From Diaporthe sp. PMI_573 (taxonomy: Eukaryota; Ascomycota; Sordariomycetes; Diaporthales; Diaporthaceae), in contig JAJTUP010000131.1 in NCBI GenBank assembly GCA_021399435.1, positions 58,202 through 122,201 of the forward strand: DNA of 64,000 nucleotides, read 5' to 3'. Position 1 is the stretch's first letter. Every line of letters starts with the position of its first letter. Position numbers and translations under genes: made by a program. Below are positions 1-9,556 of the stretch, in pieces. The notes below the pieces were generated by a model. That model saw only the letters and a list, made by a program, of their open reading frames with translations. It had not been told where the DNA came from and made no database searches.

Positions 1-806
1 GGGTTTTAATCACGTATTTATCGTGGCTGTTCTGGCCTTCCCTACCAACCCCCCTCCACATTCTTAAGCCAAGAGAACAAGGAAAACAAGAACAACAGCA
101 ACCCTCCCTGCCCACCCATGTACAAACGATTGACAAGTCTTGAGCTGAGGGGCCAACCAGGTTGAATGAATCGATCATCCCACGGTGGCTGGCGTTCCTG
201 ACTGCATGTGCATGCAGACAACCATCATTAATACGGGTTTAGCGAGATATGGGCACCAATAAGGCGAGTGATGAGAATGGTTCACCCAGCAGGTGTCACG
301 CTCTACCCCGGCGACGAGGCTGGAAGCGAAGAGACCCACCGACGCGAACGTGATTTCTGGGCCGCCGTGAACCAAGAAATGTTGCTGAGAACGGAAGGAT
401 GCAGGAGCAGAAGGCACCAGTTTCAAAAGATGGCCTCGTGCCTCGAAGGTAATGGAGGGTAGGAAGCGTCATCTCATCAGTTAGGCGCCAGGGTCGCATC
501 CAGGGATTCGTGGTCGACAGAGCACTACGGCGAAAATAGAAAGTGCCGAGTGAATTTGCACGGCCGCCTCTAAATTCGGATGCAGCGGGCAAGGGACATA
601 CTCCGTGCCCCCCCCCCCAACACGCACAAAGATCGGTCTTCCCCACGGTATGTCAGGGGTCGCGAGAAATCCGAATCACTAATGCTACCTTTCTCCAGCT
701 TCCAACCCCCGGCCCCGGTCTCCGGCTCCCCTGCTGTGGCGCCTTACTTCCGGTTAGTTACCGTACGCAGAAGGCGATGAAGGGCGATCATGCCCATTGA
801 GAACCG
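1..806. other. Intergenic, no supported gene
   Basis: Several short overlapping open frames exist on both strands, but none shows a domain, a clear start context or splice signals. A run of ten C residues lies near 609-618. I see nothing else here. Confidence 0.5.
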
Positions 807-1468
807 TTCTTATTGGGTCAGCGTGTGGGGAATGGGGAATAAGAATACATGACAACCGTCACAAGTATCAGTAACTTTTTCACCACCATAAGAGCCTGAT
901 GATTGGTTGCGGTAGTATGGAGCAGCTTTCCGAAAATTTACTGATACTTCTATAATAAGTACCTCCTTTCCGAACCTTCCATTCTGACCATTGCACCACT
1001 TTTACTTACCTCACCCAACCTTGTTCCGCTATGGAGAACACATCGAACAGCGAGGAAGTGCCTTTGCCCGCTGGTACTGTCCTGGACAGACTGAATGTGC
1101 TTGCTCCCCATGAGGAGGAAGCTATCAACCAGTTCCTTAAATCATCGCCACAAATCGAGCACTGCCGAAGGCAACGACTTCGGCTGCTCGAGTCCCGCAC
1201 CGATCTCAAAATATCATTCGTCTGCTGGAAACTTGCATTCGAGAAAGCGTGTCCTGGATATCATCAGAAGAACCCAACAGAATGGCGCGAATTCGACAAG
1301 GAGGTCCAATCTCACCACAGCTCAGTTAATCAGCTGATGCGTTGCATTCTTTCTGTCAGCAAAGCTTGGGGAGACGATGTCGTTCAACACTACGCCTGGC
1401 AATCTGTTGGTCTTCACAACTGTAACAAGCTCCGCTCCTTGTGCAGGAAGTTCCCGAGTTGGCCAGTG
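807..1468 (+). repeat. Left arm of large inverted repeat
   Basis: This segment is homologous, in opposite orientation, to 9104-9801. Homology starts at a shared TTCTTATTGG, runs through an 87 bp palindromic element and most of an unknown coding sequence, and stops in both copies straight after CCAGTG. The arms are about 7.6 kb apart and face each other. The protein-coding part differs at about 20 of 135 residues, so the duplication is not recent. Confidence 0.8.
863..949. repeat. Palindromic 87 bp element (MITE-like)
   Basis: The element begins AAGTATCAGTAA and ends TTACTGATACTT, a perfect 12 bp inverted repeat around a 63 bp core. A diverged copy with ends AAGTATTAGTAA and TTACCAATACTT sits at 9666-9755, also upstream of the paralogous gene. 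It could be a small non-autonomous element or a conserved promoter palindrome of the gene pair. Confidence 0.6.
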
Positions 1469-1588
1469 GCTTCTAACTTACTCAATTATTCCATCCTGGA
1501 AAGGATTCGCCGGACCGACAAGCGTACGCCAGAAGTGAAGGACCAAGCCAACCCCATTGAACGCTCAGATGTAGTTTATGCACTGTGA
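1031..1588 (+). CDS. Unknown protein, copy A of an inverted duplicate
   Basis: This 185-residue reading frame starts with ATG in the context GCTATGG, 82 bp after the 87 bp palindrome. I recognise no family. The central part is rich in basic, acidic and aromatic residues, with conserved stretches such as AWGDDVVQHYAWQSVG. A paralogue on the minus strand (9059-9556) shares about 85 percent of residues from residue 12 to about 146, then the two diverge at CCAGTG. A block of 39 residues ending FPSWPV is identical in both, which suggests past purifying selection or gene conversion. The last 38 residues have no counterpart in copy B, so the true 3' end may be spliced or truncated. A distant DNA-binding fold is possible but unproven. 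Confidence 0.6.
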   Translation: MENTSNSEEVPLPAGTVLDRLNVLAPHEEEAINQFLKSSPQIEHCRRQRLRLLESRTDLKISFVCWKLAFEKACPGYHQKNPTEWREFDKEVQSHHSSVNQLMRCILSVSKAWGDDVVQHYAWQSVGLHNCNKLRSLCRKFPSWPVASNLLNYSILERIRRTDKRTPEVKDQANPIERSDVVYAL

Positions 1589-2046
1589 TGAGTTGGATTT
1601 CCTGGTGGAAGTGGATGCGGGCTGGCGTCCGTCACCACCACGGCGCGGGCCCGGCCACCGACGAGGGCCATCCCCTCTGCACAGTGCTTCCAGGGAAGCG
1701 CGGTCCTGGCACGCGAGTGGCATTCCCGTCCGTTGAAGGCAACGGAAGCCACGCTTGATGTGGCATCTGCGAGGCCTTGCCCAGCCCGGCGCGTGGCGGT
1801 CTCTACCCCATCTCCCAATGCAACTTCGCCTGCAGGCGCAGCACGGTTGCACCTTAGGGTGCCATCTTTCTGTGGTTGGTGCCAGCTACCACCCTCTCCT
1901 TGCCCCCCTGTGGCGAAATGTTTTGGAGCAAGACCATCTTGTCGTTTAAGAAAACAATCAATACCGCAGCTTCCAATGGCAATTTCTACAAGTTCTTTGA
2001 ACTCATGTTCTCTCAATTTCAACTCTCCTTGAACGGGCTGACGCCC

Positions 2047-2659
2047 ATGGCCCCTAAAACAGTTGTAAGGCAACCCAAGCATCCTACGGCCTGCCTGTCT
2101 TGTCGTCGAAGAAAGATAAAGTGTTTTGGGGGCAGGCCTTGTCACGCATGTGTGCGCAACAGAACAGAGTGCAAAGATGACCCTCCTGAGCAAGTGAATC
2201 CTCACCCTCTGCATTCTCGATGGCCTCTTCTAATTCAGGATGGAACACAGCGCCGTGCAGCATCAGCATGGCAAATTGGATTCCTCCATCCCTCAGTCGA
2301 GATTTGAGAGTCCAGAGGATACACAGGGCGAACTGCAGGACGCTGTTGAGTTGAAATCCAACGTTCTCGAGGAGATGCAAGCCCTTCAGCAGCGGCATGG
2401 CGAAATGGAGCGCGCTATTTTAGAGTTGACGCAAGAATATCGTACAATGGACGTCTTGGTCCGCGACTTAGCATCTGAAGTAGGGAAGATTCAGAGCGCG
2501 ATGCGTGAGATGTCGTGGAGCGGGATTCACGGACGACCATATCCTCAGCTCGGTGACTTTGGCCTCGCCGAAGAGGGTGCCCGTGCTGCCTGTAGCTGTA
2601 CATCCTGTGTAAATGGTTCTTATGGGGATGGACAGGCAGAGGTTCCATATGGTGGTTGA
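2047..2659 (+). CDS. Small Zn2Cys6 zinc-cluster protein with coiled coil
   Basis: Two exons (2047-2193 and 2261-2659) give 181 residues. The 67 nt intron has donor GTGAAT, a TTCTAATTC branch region and acceptor GCAG, and its removal joins the frames exactly. Residues 16-42 form a complete zinc binuclear cluster, C-x2-C-x6-C-x5-C-x2-C-x6-C, the DNA-binding domain of fungal Gal4-type regulators, with the usual basic residues (RRRKIK). Exon 2 gives a charged helical stretch (about residues 75-125) that looks like a dimerising coiled coil. There is no fungal-specific transcription factor middle domain; at 181 residues it is far shorter than the usual 500-900. It may be a compact regulator or a truncated one. 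It lies inside the inverted-repeat locus on the same strand as its neighbours. Confidence 0.75.
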
Positions 2660-3085
2660 GGCATCTATTTCAGAAAATTTGAATGCAAATCTGCTCTCGG
2701 TAGCCAACCTGGAAACAACATGTCGCCGCCTCACGGGCTGCACGCTGTCTCGCTCGATCTTTTGTTTTGTTTGACTGCCAACACTGAGGCGATTACAGCT
2801 GAGGTCCGCGAGGGAAGTTTGGCGGCTGCAGGGATCGCTCCCTCGCCTCGTCTTCGGGCTCTGGCGTCTATATGACACCTAGCTGGCATAAACGTGGTCA
2901 GTGAACCTGGCCAGTATTTTGCTGATAGCTGCGCGTTATTCCTCAACCAACGATCCATTATGTCCACCGCCTGGTGCTGGGGGAGGCGGAAGCGACCGGG
3001 TATTTCACACCGGTCAAGCGAGCCTTCCTGGTAGGTAATTTAGACGTGGTACCTAGTCTCTCCATCTGTGTGGGTTTTGTAGACA

Positions 3086-3096
3086 AATATGTATAA
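3086..3096 (+). promoter_or_regulatory. TATA-like element
   Basis: ATATGTATAAA lies about 65 bp before the ATG of the spliced gene at 3160, a plausible core promoter position. Confidence 0.35.
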
Positions 3097-3159
3097 AGGT
3101 GAGGGTTGCTTGCGCTTGCGAACTTGTCTGAGATTCCCTGACTTCACAGCACCATCAAC

Positions 3160-3844
3160 ATGGCAAGCGAAGTGCGGCCTGACTTTCACGGCGACCCAGA
3201 GCCCCAGGTCGACTCAGAGTTCCAGAGTAATTCAGAGTCTGATTCCGGATCTGAGTCTCCCTGGAGTCTTTCACTCTCAAGCACAGAAGACATCCAAGAC
3301 ATGAGGCCCGGCAGCCCATCTCCTAGTAAGCAAATGATCAATCACGTCATCTGTCTGATATGCTGATAAGACAGATCTACTTTGGAGCATCGTCGAAGTC
3401 ACACGTCTAGATAAATTCCTTTACTTTCCCAACACGGTGCCTCGCATATATATTGAAGGCATTGGGACGGTCTGGATACCGATCGCCGAGAGCCTCCGTA
3501 CCCACGCTATCAATCTCGATGCCGAAACTGTAAGACCGTACATACCGGGCGAGTGGTGGTTGCCTCCTACCTGGAGCGTTCACTGCGCGACGTATAGGTG
3601 GAAGTCTTCGACCGACAAATACATGGAGACGACCCTGAGCATTCGGAGTTTTGTCTCGTTGGAGGAAATAGACGGTTGTATTGGTGCAGGGAACATTATA
3701 ATTCCGCCTTCGTTTACTACTTGGAGGAAGTTTGCCACTGTTCAAAAGGCTATCCTGAGCAAGGCACAAGGCAAATGCAGCGAGCCAGAAGATACCGAGA
3801 TGGCGTCATGTATGGTGACAACTCCGCGCCGCAGGTCACTATGA
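3160..3844 (+). CDS. Unknown spliced gene
   Basis: Exons 3160-3325 and 3375-3844 join across a 49 nt intron (donor GTAAGC, acceptor ACAG) to give 211 residues. The start sits in the good context CAACATGG. The first 55 residues are acidic and rich in Ser, Glu, Asp and Pro, as in a disordered or activation-type region. The rest is a hydrophobic/aromatic folded part with a motif near the splice, RIYIEGIGTVWIP. I recognise no family. The stop at 3844 may be premature, because open sequence continues in other frames to about 4483; a further intron was not resolved. Confidence 0.5.
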
Positions 3845-4626
3845 GAAGTTCTAGAGAATCGATTCGTTCATTGAAGGTTTGAGGACTTGCAAGATTTCAG
3901 AAGGGCCAGATGGCACGAAGCATCCTGATACACTCCCCTACTGCTTCCGATAGCTGCGATACGACAGCCCAACAACAGTCGCACTCCGTCATTGTTTCGG
4001 AGGCGCCTCCAACTTTTCTCTCCCAGTCACGAACAAGTGCCTGCCCGGACGGAATTTGCATCAGGTGTTCGCTCTGGACAGAGCCACCGTCTGACAGCGC
4101 ATAACGTGTACCGAGACCTAGCTCTCTAGATGGTCCTGACCCGTCACAGGCAGGGTCGAGATCCAACAGAGGGGTGTGTGGAGGTCTTGGAGTTGAAGGC
4201 GACATTCTTTTTGGAGACACCCGAACCGAGAAACATGCGCTGGGTGCTCAATGGTCCAGGGTATCAAACATCACACCCCAGTATACCCAGGGTGGTCTAC
4301 CACGTCGTAACCACATACGAAGGTAAGGGATTGGGGCACCAATGTCTGCGCGGAGAGCCTGCGCAAAATTTCAAACGGCACTGCGCGGGGAAAGTATTCG
4401 TGAAATTGCCTGGTCAAATTACTCATGATCTGTGCCGCATCTTTGCATCGTGTACACATGGTCTGGGTTGCGAGCTGAAATAACACTCACGGCTATATAA
4501 TGCAGACGGTGCTTCCCAAAGTCGCCGCTCAGAAGCATTCCCCGCGCCTGAAGATATCCGTCCCACTACAAATTTGATTTGACATCAGTTTTGACTGACA
4601 GCCGAGAATCACCAACCGTCATAACT
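3845..4626 (+). other. Unresolved region, possible exon at 4130-4483
   Basis: An open frame at 4130-4483 (117 codons) has balanced composition and follows the previous gene on the same strand, but I found no convincing splice path and recognise no domain. It may be a further exon, a separate small gene or chance. Confidence 0.25.
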
Positions 4627-5653
4627 ATGGACAACCGCACTCCTGACCAGCAAACAGTCCAGAAAAACTTGCAATAGATGATTCAAAGTTCCCTAGCGGG
4701 CGATTCTAGATGTGCACAGAGTCAAATATCATTTTGTTCGGCGATGCGGCTCCAAGACGAGCAGCCAAAGAAGCAGGAGCTCCTCCAAAACCACTACGGA
4801 TTTGCCTACATGAATTTCTTCCTGATTGCCCTCGCCCGGCATTCTTCTTCAGCTAATAGTACCATACGAGTTCTTACATCTTTGCTGTCCTCCCGCATCT
4901 TGTCCCTTATACAGTCCTTTTATTGGATACCGGCCGAACTGCCATGGCTGTACAACTTCGTCTCGCAAATGGCTGTTATCATGGCTTTTCTGGGCACCCT
5001 CGTGCCAAACCACCAGGCCTACTTTACCCATTGTATTGACGAGCTACATAAGTCTGTTACCGCCTTTTGTTGTGGCCTTCGCGCAATGTCTTTCTGACTA
5101 TTCTGATAGGACTCTCCCAGCATTTCGTCAGAGCCCGGATTCCTTGATTCATTTCATCCAGTCACAGGGAATGCAGCACACTGTTACAAACGTTGTGACA
5201 GGCCTTCAAAATGTCATGCGGACCATGAAGCGCAAACTGGATCTTTCCGAAAGTGATTTCCAGGTGGCCTTCGTCGAGTCTTTCGAAAAGTGCCGTGCCC
5301 TTGTTAATCCGGATGACAAACAGAGATCAACGGCGGCGGACCAGTTACCAAATTGGAACAATCAAGACAACAGGGCAACTGAAGGCTCCCAAATGGACTC
5401 AGCCGCGCCAGATTTGCAGTTTTCACCACATTGGAACAATCAAATGCACGGGATGACTGGAGACTCCCAGATGAACTCGACCATGCCAGGTTTGCAGGTT
5501 TCACCATATTGGAACAATCAAGTCCACGGGGTGACTGGATGCTCCCAAATGAACTCGGCCCTACCAGATTTGCACTTTTCTATGAGGGATATCCAGGAGA
5601 CGTCGCTTGACTATGCTGAGGATGACAGTTGGCAGGTGGCTGGAGGGAGTTAG
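4627..5653 (+). pseudogene. Unknown gene with 26-residue repeats and an early in-frame stop
   Basis: An ATG at 4627 (context ACTATGG) opens 16 codons that end at a TAG (4675-4677). The same frame continues at once with ATG at 4678 and runs to 5051. A 58 nt intron (5052-5109, donor GTCTGT, CTGAC branch region, acceptor GATAG) joins it to a frame ending at 5653. The TAG could be a former CAG changed by a C-to-T transition. If translation starts at 4678 the product has 305 residues. The N-terminal half is hydrophobic/aromatic, and the C-terminal half carries three tandem repeats of about 26 residues with core WNNQ, TG and SQMNS. No family is recognised. The donor is weak, so the intron is tentative. 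Confidence 0.45.
5350..5584 (+). repeat. Tandem repeat, 78 bp x 3, coding
   Basis: The core TTGGAACAATCA recurs at 5353, 5431 and 5509, exactly 78 bp apart. Each unit encodes 26 residues containing WNNQ and SQM(N/D)S, so the frame is preserved. The units have diverged at many positions, mostly keeping similar residues. Confidence 0.85.
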
Positions 5654-5889
5654 CCGAGAGTTTAGGCGGCTTAAAGGTGCTTGATATCACACAGATGTGC
5701 AAGGGTGTTCTGGATTGGGGGACACATTGATCTGAGTCTGTAGTCACGGTTTCGCGAGACTGAGCAGGGGCACAAAGAGAATGGAGCTGCATAGAAACGT
5801 GACTGAGTCTTTCGAAAATCAGCTCAGCAGCCTTGATCACGTAAATCATCCTCTGTGGGGCCGTTTCTCCCATCAACGTCTCTTACAGA

Positions 5890-5966
5890 GCATCTCTTGG
5901 ACACTGCATTGCCTCTCTTGGACCGCGCATTGCATCTTTCGACTGCGCATTGTATCTCTTGTATCG
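5890..5966. repeat. Minisatellite, about 21 bp x 3-4
   Basis: Units close to CTTGGACACTGCATTGCCTCT repeat about every 21 bp with substitutions. On the minus strand they read as heptads in an open frame (5824-6060) with coiled-coil-like composition, so this could be a remnant of a coding repeat. Confidence 0.55.
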
Positions 5967-6107
5967 CGCTTTCCAGCTTTTTGAATTCCTCCGAGACTTC
6001 TTCCTCCGGTGGTCCTTTGGTTTTCCATGTTGCTGCTGTGTATAATACCACGTCCATCATTCGGGACTCTCTGCTTCATTCTTGGTCAGAGATGGTCGAT
6101 AACACAC

Positions 6108-6129
6108 AAAAAAAAAAAAAAAAAAAAAA
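6108..6129 (+). repeat. Poly(A) tract, 22 nt
   Basis: An uninterrupted run of A residues follows CACAC. It could be a retroposed poly(A) tail or simple slippage. No flanking target duplication was recognised. Confidence 0.7.
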
Positions 6130-7259
6130 GGTCAACATATCTTACTGGCTGTGAGTATTGGCGAAAGCAGAAATACCGGAGGTTCGTTTCTAAGGACTGT
6201 ACCATGTGGTGCCGGCTCCTTGCGGGAAATCAAATTTTCCCAATCGACCTCTTTAATGCGAGGAGAACAACGTGCTTTGGCCTGTTAGAACCTGGATTCT
6301 ATTGTCGTGTCCCCGGAGTGTAGCCCGCTAGAACTCACAACAGTTTGTGTCCTTGTTTTCCCACGACGTGATATTGATGGGGCAGCGGCGATGGGTTCTG
6401 GTGTAGGTGCGACACCACCACGACGCTTGAAGGTAGTAGTGGCCACAAAGGTAAGTCTGTTTGTTCCATTCACACATGTTCGGTGGAAGTGTGAGCGGAA
6501 ATTTGCCTGCAGAATGGTTCGCAGACTGGTTCGCAAATGCCTAAGTTGCCTCGTGTGGCATCTATTTCAACCTGGTTCAACCGGGTCTTTCACTGGCTGG
6601 TGCCAAACTGAAAACTAACACAGCAGGGGTCTTGGAGTATCAACTGCAACATCCTGCAGGCATGGCAGCGCGAATCACTGCCGTGTCAATCAGAGGTTGT
6701 GCCGCTAGCAGCTTTTCGCAGATTGCGCAGACGAGGGAGGCGAGAGAGTCGTTGCTGCGCCTTCAGATCCGTTCCCCGAGACTCCAGCCATAAAAGCTAC
6801 TGCTTTCGGTATAGCTGCTTATATGGTCACCCACCTGGTCATGGTCAGGGAGACGACTGGACGGATGTCTCGAACGCCGTCCGAAGCGCGCACTGCCCTG
6901 ATGTGCAGTGTGCATGCATGGTTTTCATTTCTGGTCATACCCCCTCCAGCCAGCTCATCAGATGCTCTCCTGGGCAGAGGGGAGGGAAACTACCCTTTTG
7001 GTCTCAAAAGAATTAAATTCGTGGCAACCCCTTAATGACAAGACCTTAGCAACCTAAGCCTCTGTCTCGTTCTGCGTGGCTCATCGGAGCATCTATTGTT
7101 GGTCCCGGTCTTCCCAAGTTGGGCCCCATGGGACTTCCCACGACTAAAAGGGCACCTTTTTCTTCCAGCATTGCGTTGGTGTTCATTCGGAAAACAGTCG
7201 CCACGTGCATGCAACAGGTACGTGAAGCAGCGCTGGGATGCACTGCACCAATCGAAATT

Positions 7260-7376
7260 CAGAAATCCCTGTTTTGACCCTCATTGATGCAAGAGCCACA
7301 AACCCCTGCCGAACCTCTAAACCGTTTTCAGAAAACCCTGTTTTGACCCTCTTTGCTGCAAGTGTTATAACCCCTG
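7260..7376. repeat. Direct repeat pair, about 48 bp, spaced 69 bp
   Basis: 7260-7308 and 7329-7376 share CCCTGTTTTGACCCTC, TTG, TGCAAG and CCCCTG with about eight mismatches. The pair may be a footprint of tandem duplication or binding sites for a regulator. Confidence 0.7.
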
Positions 7377-7988
7377 AACTGCGATGCAATGTGATCGCCG
7401 GTCTAGGTCATGCGCCCGTTGCGGCGCCGGATGCTGGTGGAGGCAATGTTGGACAGGGAACGCTGCGTTGCTTCTTTCACGACTCGCCTGACACGACCAT
7501 CGTGACTGATGTCACCAACACAGACCTCTACAGGCATCGATTCAATTCTACCAATCTATACCTTCCGGATTCTGACTGAGAATCTCTGTGCCCTCTGTTT
7601 GTGCGTAACTAGGGAAAAAATCTACTGGCCGGGCGGTCAGAAAGAGCTGGGTAGGCGGACGTTGGCTGTGCACGAAGCATGGATGTCTGCGACAACTGAG
7701 CGATCCACCCACGAGAAGCATATTCGCAGAATCGCCCAACTGAGAACACGGGCAGCCGAGAGCGTACCTCGCAAGCTCGGGTCACTCTCAGCTCCGCTTA
7801 GTCCGTCCAGGGCTCTGTTTGTAGACTTGAATGCCAGCAAATGTCTGCATACATATTCTAAATGATTCCTCGAGTTCTCTCATATTTGTCACACTACTCG
7901 ATTCTAATTCTCATTTGGTTCTTACCAGAGGCAAAAAATCCTTACCAGATCTGCTCTTCAATCCAATGCCCTTATACGTCCTGATGCG

Positions 7989-8711
7989 ATGGATCAGAGC
8001 CTTCCACGCCCTCCTCTTCCAGCTCACTTGGAGGACTTGGCATCTCGCTCTCCCCATGACACGTTGATTTATGAGGAGACTGAAGCTGTCGCCAGACTTG
8101 ATCCTCCGGAGAGCCCGACAAGCCATTCAGAAACGGGTTCTTTGCCTTCCACAGTGGACCTGGATGTCCCAAGTCCCCTTCCTCTACCCGTAGAGGATGA
8201 TATCAAAGCTCCTCATCCCCAATTCACACTATTATTCGGGCAACTTCACAGCATCACGATGATGGAGATTTTAGGACCTGAGCCGAATGCGAAAGTGGAT
8301 TGTATGATGCAACCATTCGCCGTCCGGGCGGAACTCAACCCTGATGTGTGGCCAAACATGTCTGATAGATCTCTTCAGATCATCGTGTGTCTACATGATG
8401 CAGCAACTGGGGCTCAAATCACAGATGAAGTCCTGGATGGTGGTAATACCATTATCGGCATCCAATCCGAACGCCTTGACAAACATGGACAAGAGATCCT
8501 GGTATACGACTTCGTGATTCTCGGACTGCGGATATTACAGGAAGGGCGGTTCTATTTTACATATATGTTCATAGATCCGCTTGATGAGACAAGGGCTTTT
8601 TGGGACTTGAAAGGCAGTCCTTGCAAAGCTACTCGCCGCCCGCAACTTTGTAAGCAAATCACCATATTTTGCGAACCGCAGCTAATGCCGAGGATAATCA
8701 GTGGAACATGA
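7989..8711 (+). CDS. Unknown protein, weak velvet-like features
   Basis: A single uninterrupted frame of 240 residues starts in the context GCGATGG. The first 75 residues are Pro/Ser/acidic and probably disordered. Residues about 80-235 look like a beta-rich folded domain. The segment with the order VYDFVILGLRILQEGRFYF recalls the velvet-domain strand pair that reads F-x-F-P-D-L-S-x-R-x-E-G-x-Y-R-L, but the diagnostic N-terminal velvet motif (QQP...ARxCG) is not visible. I therefore treat it as unknown, with velvet as a hypothesis. It is the last plus-strand gene inside the inverted-repeat locus. Confidence 0.55.
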   Translation: MDQSLPRPPLPAHLEDLASRSPHDTLIYEETEAVARLDPPESPTSHSETGSLPSTVDLDVPSPLPLPVEDDIKAPHPQFTLLFGQLHSITMMEILGPEPNAKVDCMMQPFAVRAELNPDVWPNMSDRSLQIIVCLHDAATGAQITDEVLDGGNTIIGIQSERLDKHGQEILVYDFVILGLRILQEGRFYFTYMFIDPLDETRAFWDLKGSPCKATRRPQLCKQITIFCEPQLMPRIISGT

Positions 8712-9058
8712 GGTGGCGTATCTACTCGAATTAGGGCAACGGGGCCTCCTAAGGCTTCATCATGGAGAACGTACAGGAACCGGAATTCACGACTCGCGTA
8801 TGAGGGGAACAAGTGAGGCTTGGTGGAAGTCAATCGTCGACAAATGAGCATCGTCTGCTTCGTCTACTGCAGCCAAGGATGTCTCAACAGCCAGTACTTG
8901 GTCTAATAGAATGCTGTGCCTACCTGTTCAACTTCTGTGTCTGCAGCTCCGGGGATCCATGTGATCATCTATGTCCTGATTGCCCAGATCAGAGTCGAAT
9001 CTATGGGGACGGGAGTGGTCGTTACGAAGGATACCGTTATCGAGGGAGTCAGGTATAT
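8712..9058. other. No supported gene
   Basis: Short frames at 8813-9082 and 8916-9158 (plus) overlap the end of the minus-strand paralogue. One has a hydrophobic stretch, but there is no start context or domain. Confidence 0.35.
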
Positions 9059-9556
9059 TCAGGGCTTCCTCGTTGCAAGTGAAGCTTGCTCTATTCTAAC
9101 TAACACTGGCCAACTCGGGAACTTCCTGCACAAGGAGCGGAGCTTGTTACAGTTGTGAAGACCAACAGATTGCCAGGCGTAGTGTTGAACGACATCGTCT
9201 CCCCAAGCTTTGCTGACAGAAATAATGCAACGCATTATCTGATCAACTGAACTGTGATGAGATTGGATCTCTTCGTCGAATTCGTGCCATTCTGTTGGGT
9301 CCTTCTCATGATATCCAGGACACGCTCTCTCGAATGCAAGTTGCCAGCAGACGAATGATATTCCGAGTTTGGTTTGAGACTCGAGCAGCCGAACTCGTTG
9401 CCTTTGGCAGTGCTCGATTTGTGGCGACGAATTGAGGAACCGGTTGATAGCTTCCTCCTCGCGGGGAGCAAGTACATTCAGGTTGTCCAGGACGGTGCGG
9501 GCGGGCAAAAGCGCACCTTTGTTTGACGATTTCTGGCTGTTCGGTGTGTTCTTCAT
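9059..9556 (-). CDS. Unknown protein, copy B of the inverted duplicate
   Basis: This is the minus-strand paralogue of the gene at 1031-1588. I place the start at 9556 because it aligns with the start of copy A; the frame is open a further 26 codons upstream. The first ~145 of 165 residues align with copy A at about 85 percent identity, with a fully identical 39-residue block ending FPSWPV. The last residues differ, and the shared sequence ends at CCAGTG, which in this copy is followed by TTAGTTAG. The coding frame has no stops, so both copies may still be expressed or decayed only recently. Function unknown. Confidence 0.55.
   Translation of the reverse strand: MKNTPNSQKSSNKGALLPARTVLDNLNVLAPREEEAINRFLNSSPQIEHCQRQRVRLLESQTKLGISFVCWQLAFERACPGYHEKDPTEWHEFDEEIQSHHSSVDQIMRCIISVSKAWGDDVVQHYAWQSVGLHNCNKLRSLCRKFPSWPVLVRIEQASLATRKP

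Larger units (their letters stand above)
5654..7988. other. Gene-poor stretch with short repeats
   Basis: I found no complete gene. The stretch holds the 21 bp minisatellite, a 22-base A run (6108-6129) and a pair of 48-49 bp direct repeats. Open frames at 6307-6618, 6699-7016 and 6823-7035 overlap in different frames and show no domain. They may be remnants of a decayed gene. Confidence 0.4.

Noticed and set aside
1031..1588. Resemblance of the unknown duplicate protein to a mating-type alpha-box domain
   Set aside because: A few residues (SFV near the start, SKAW later) recall the alpha box, but spacing and most conserved positions do not fit, and no MAT flanking genes are present.
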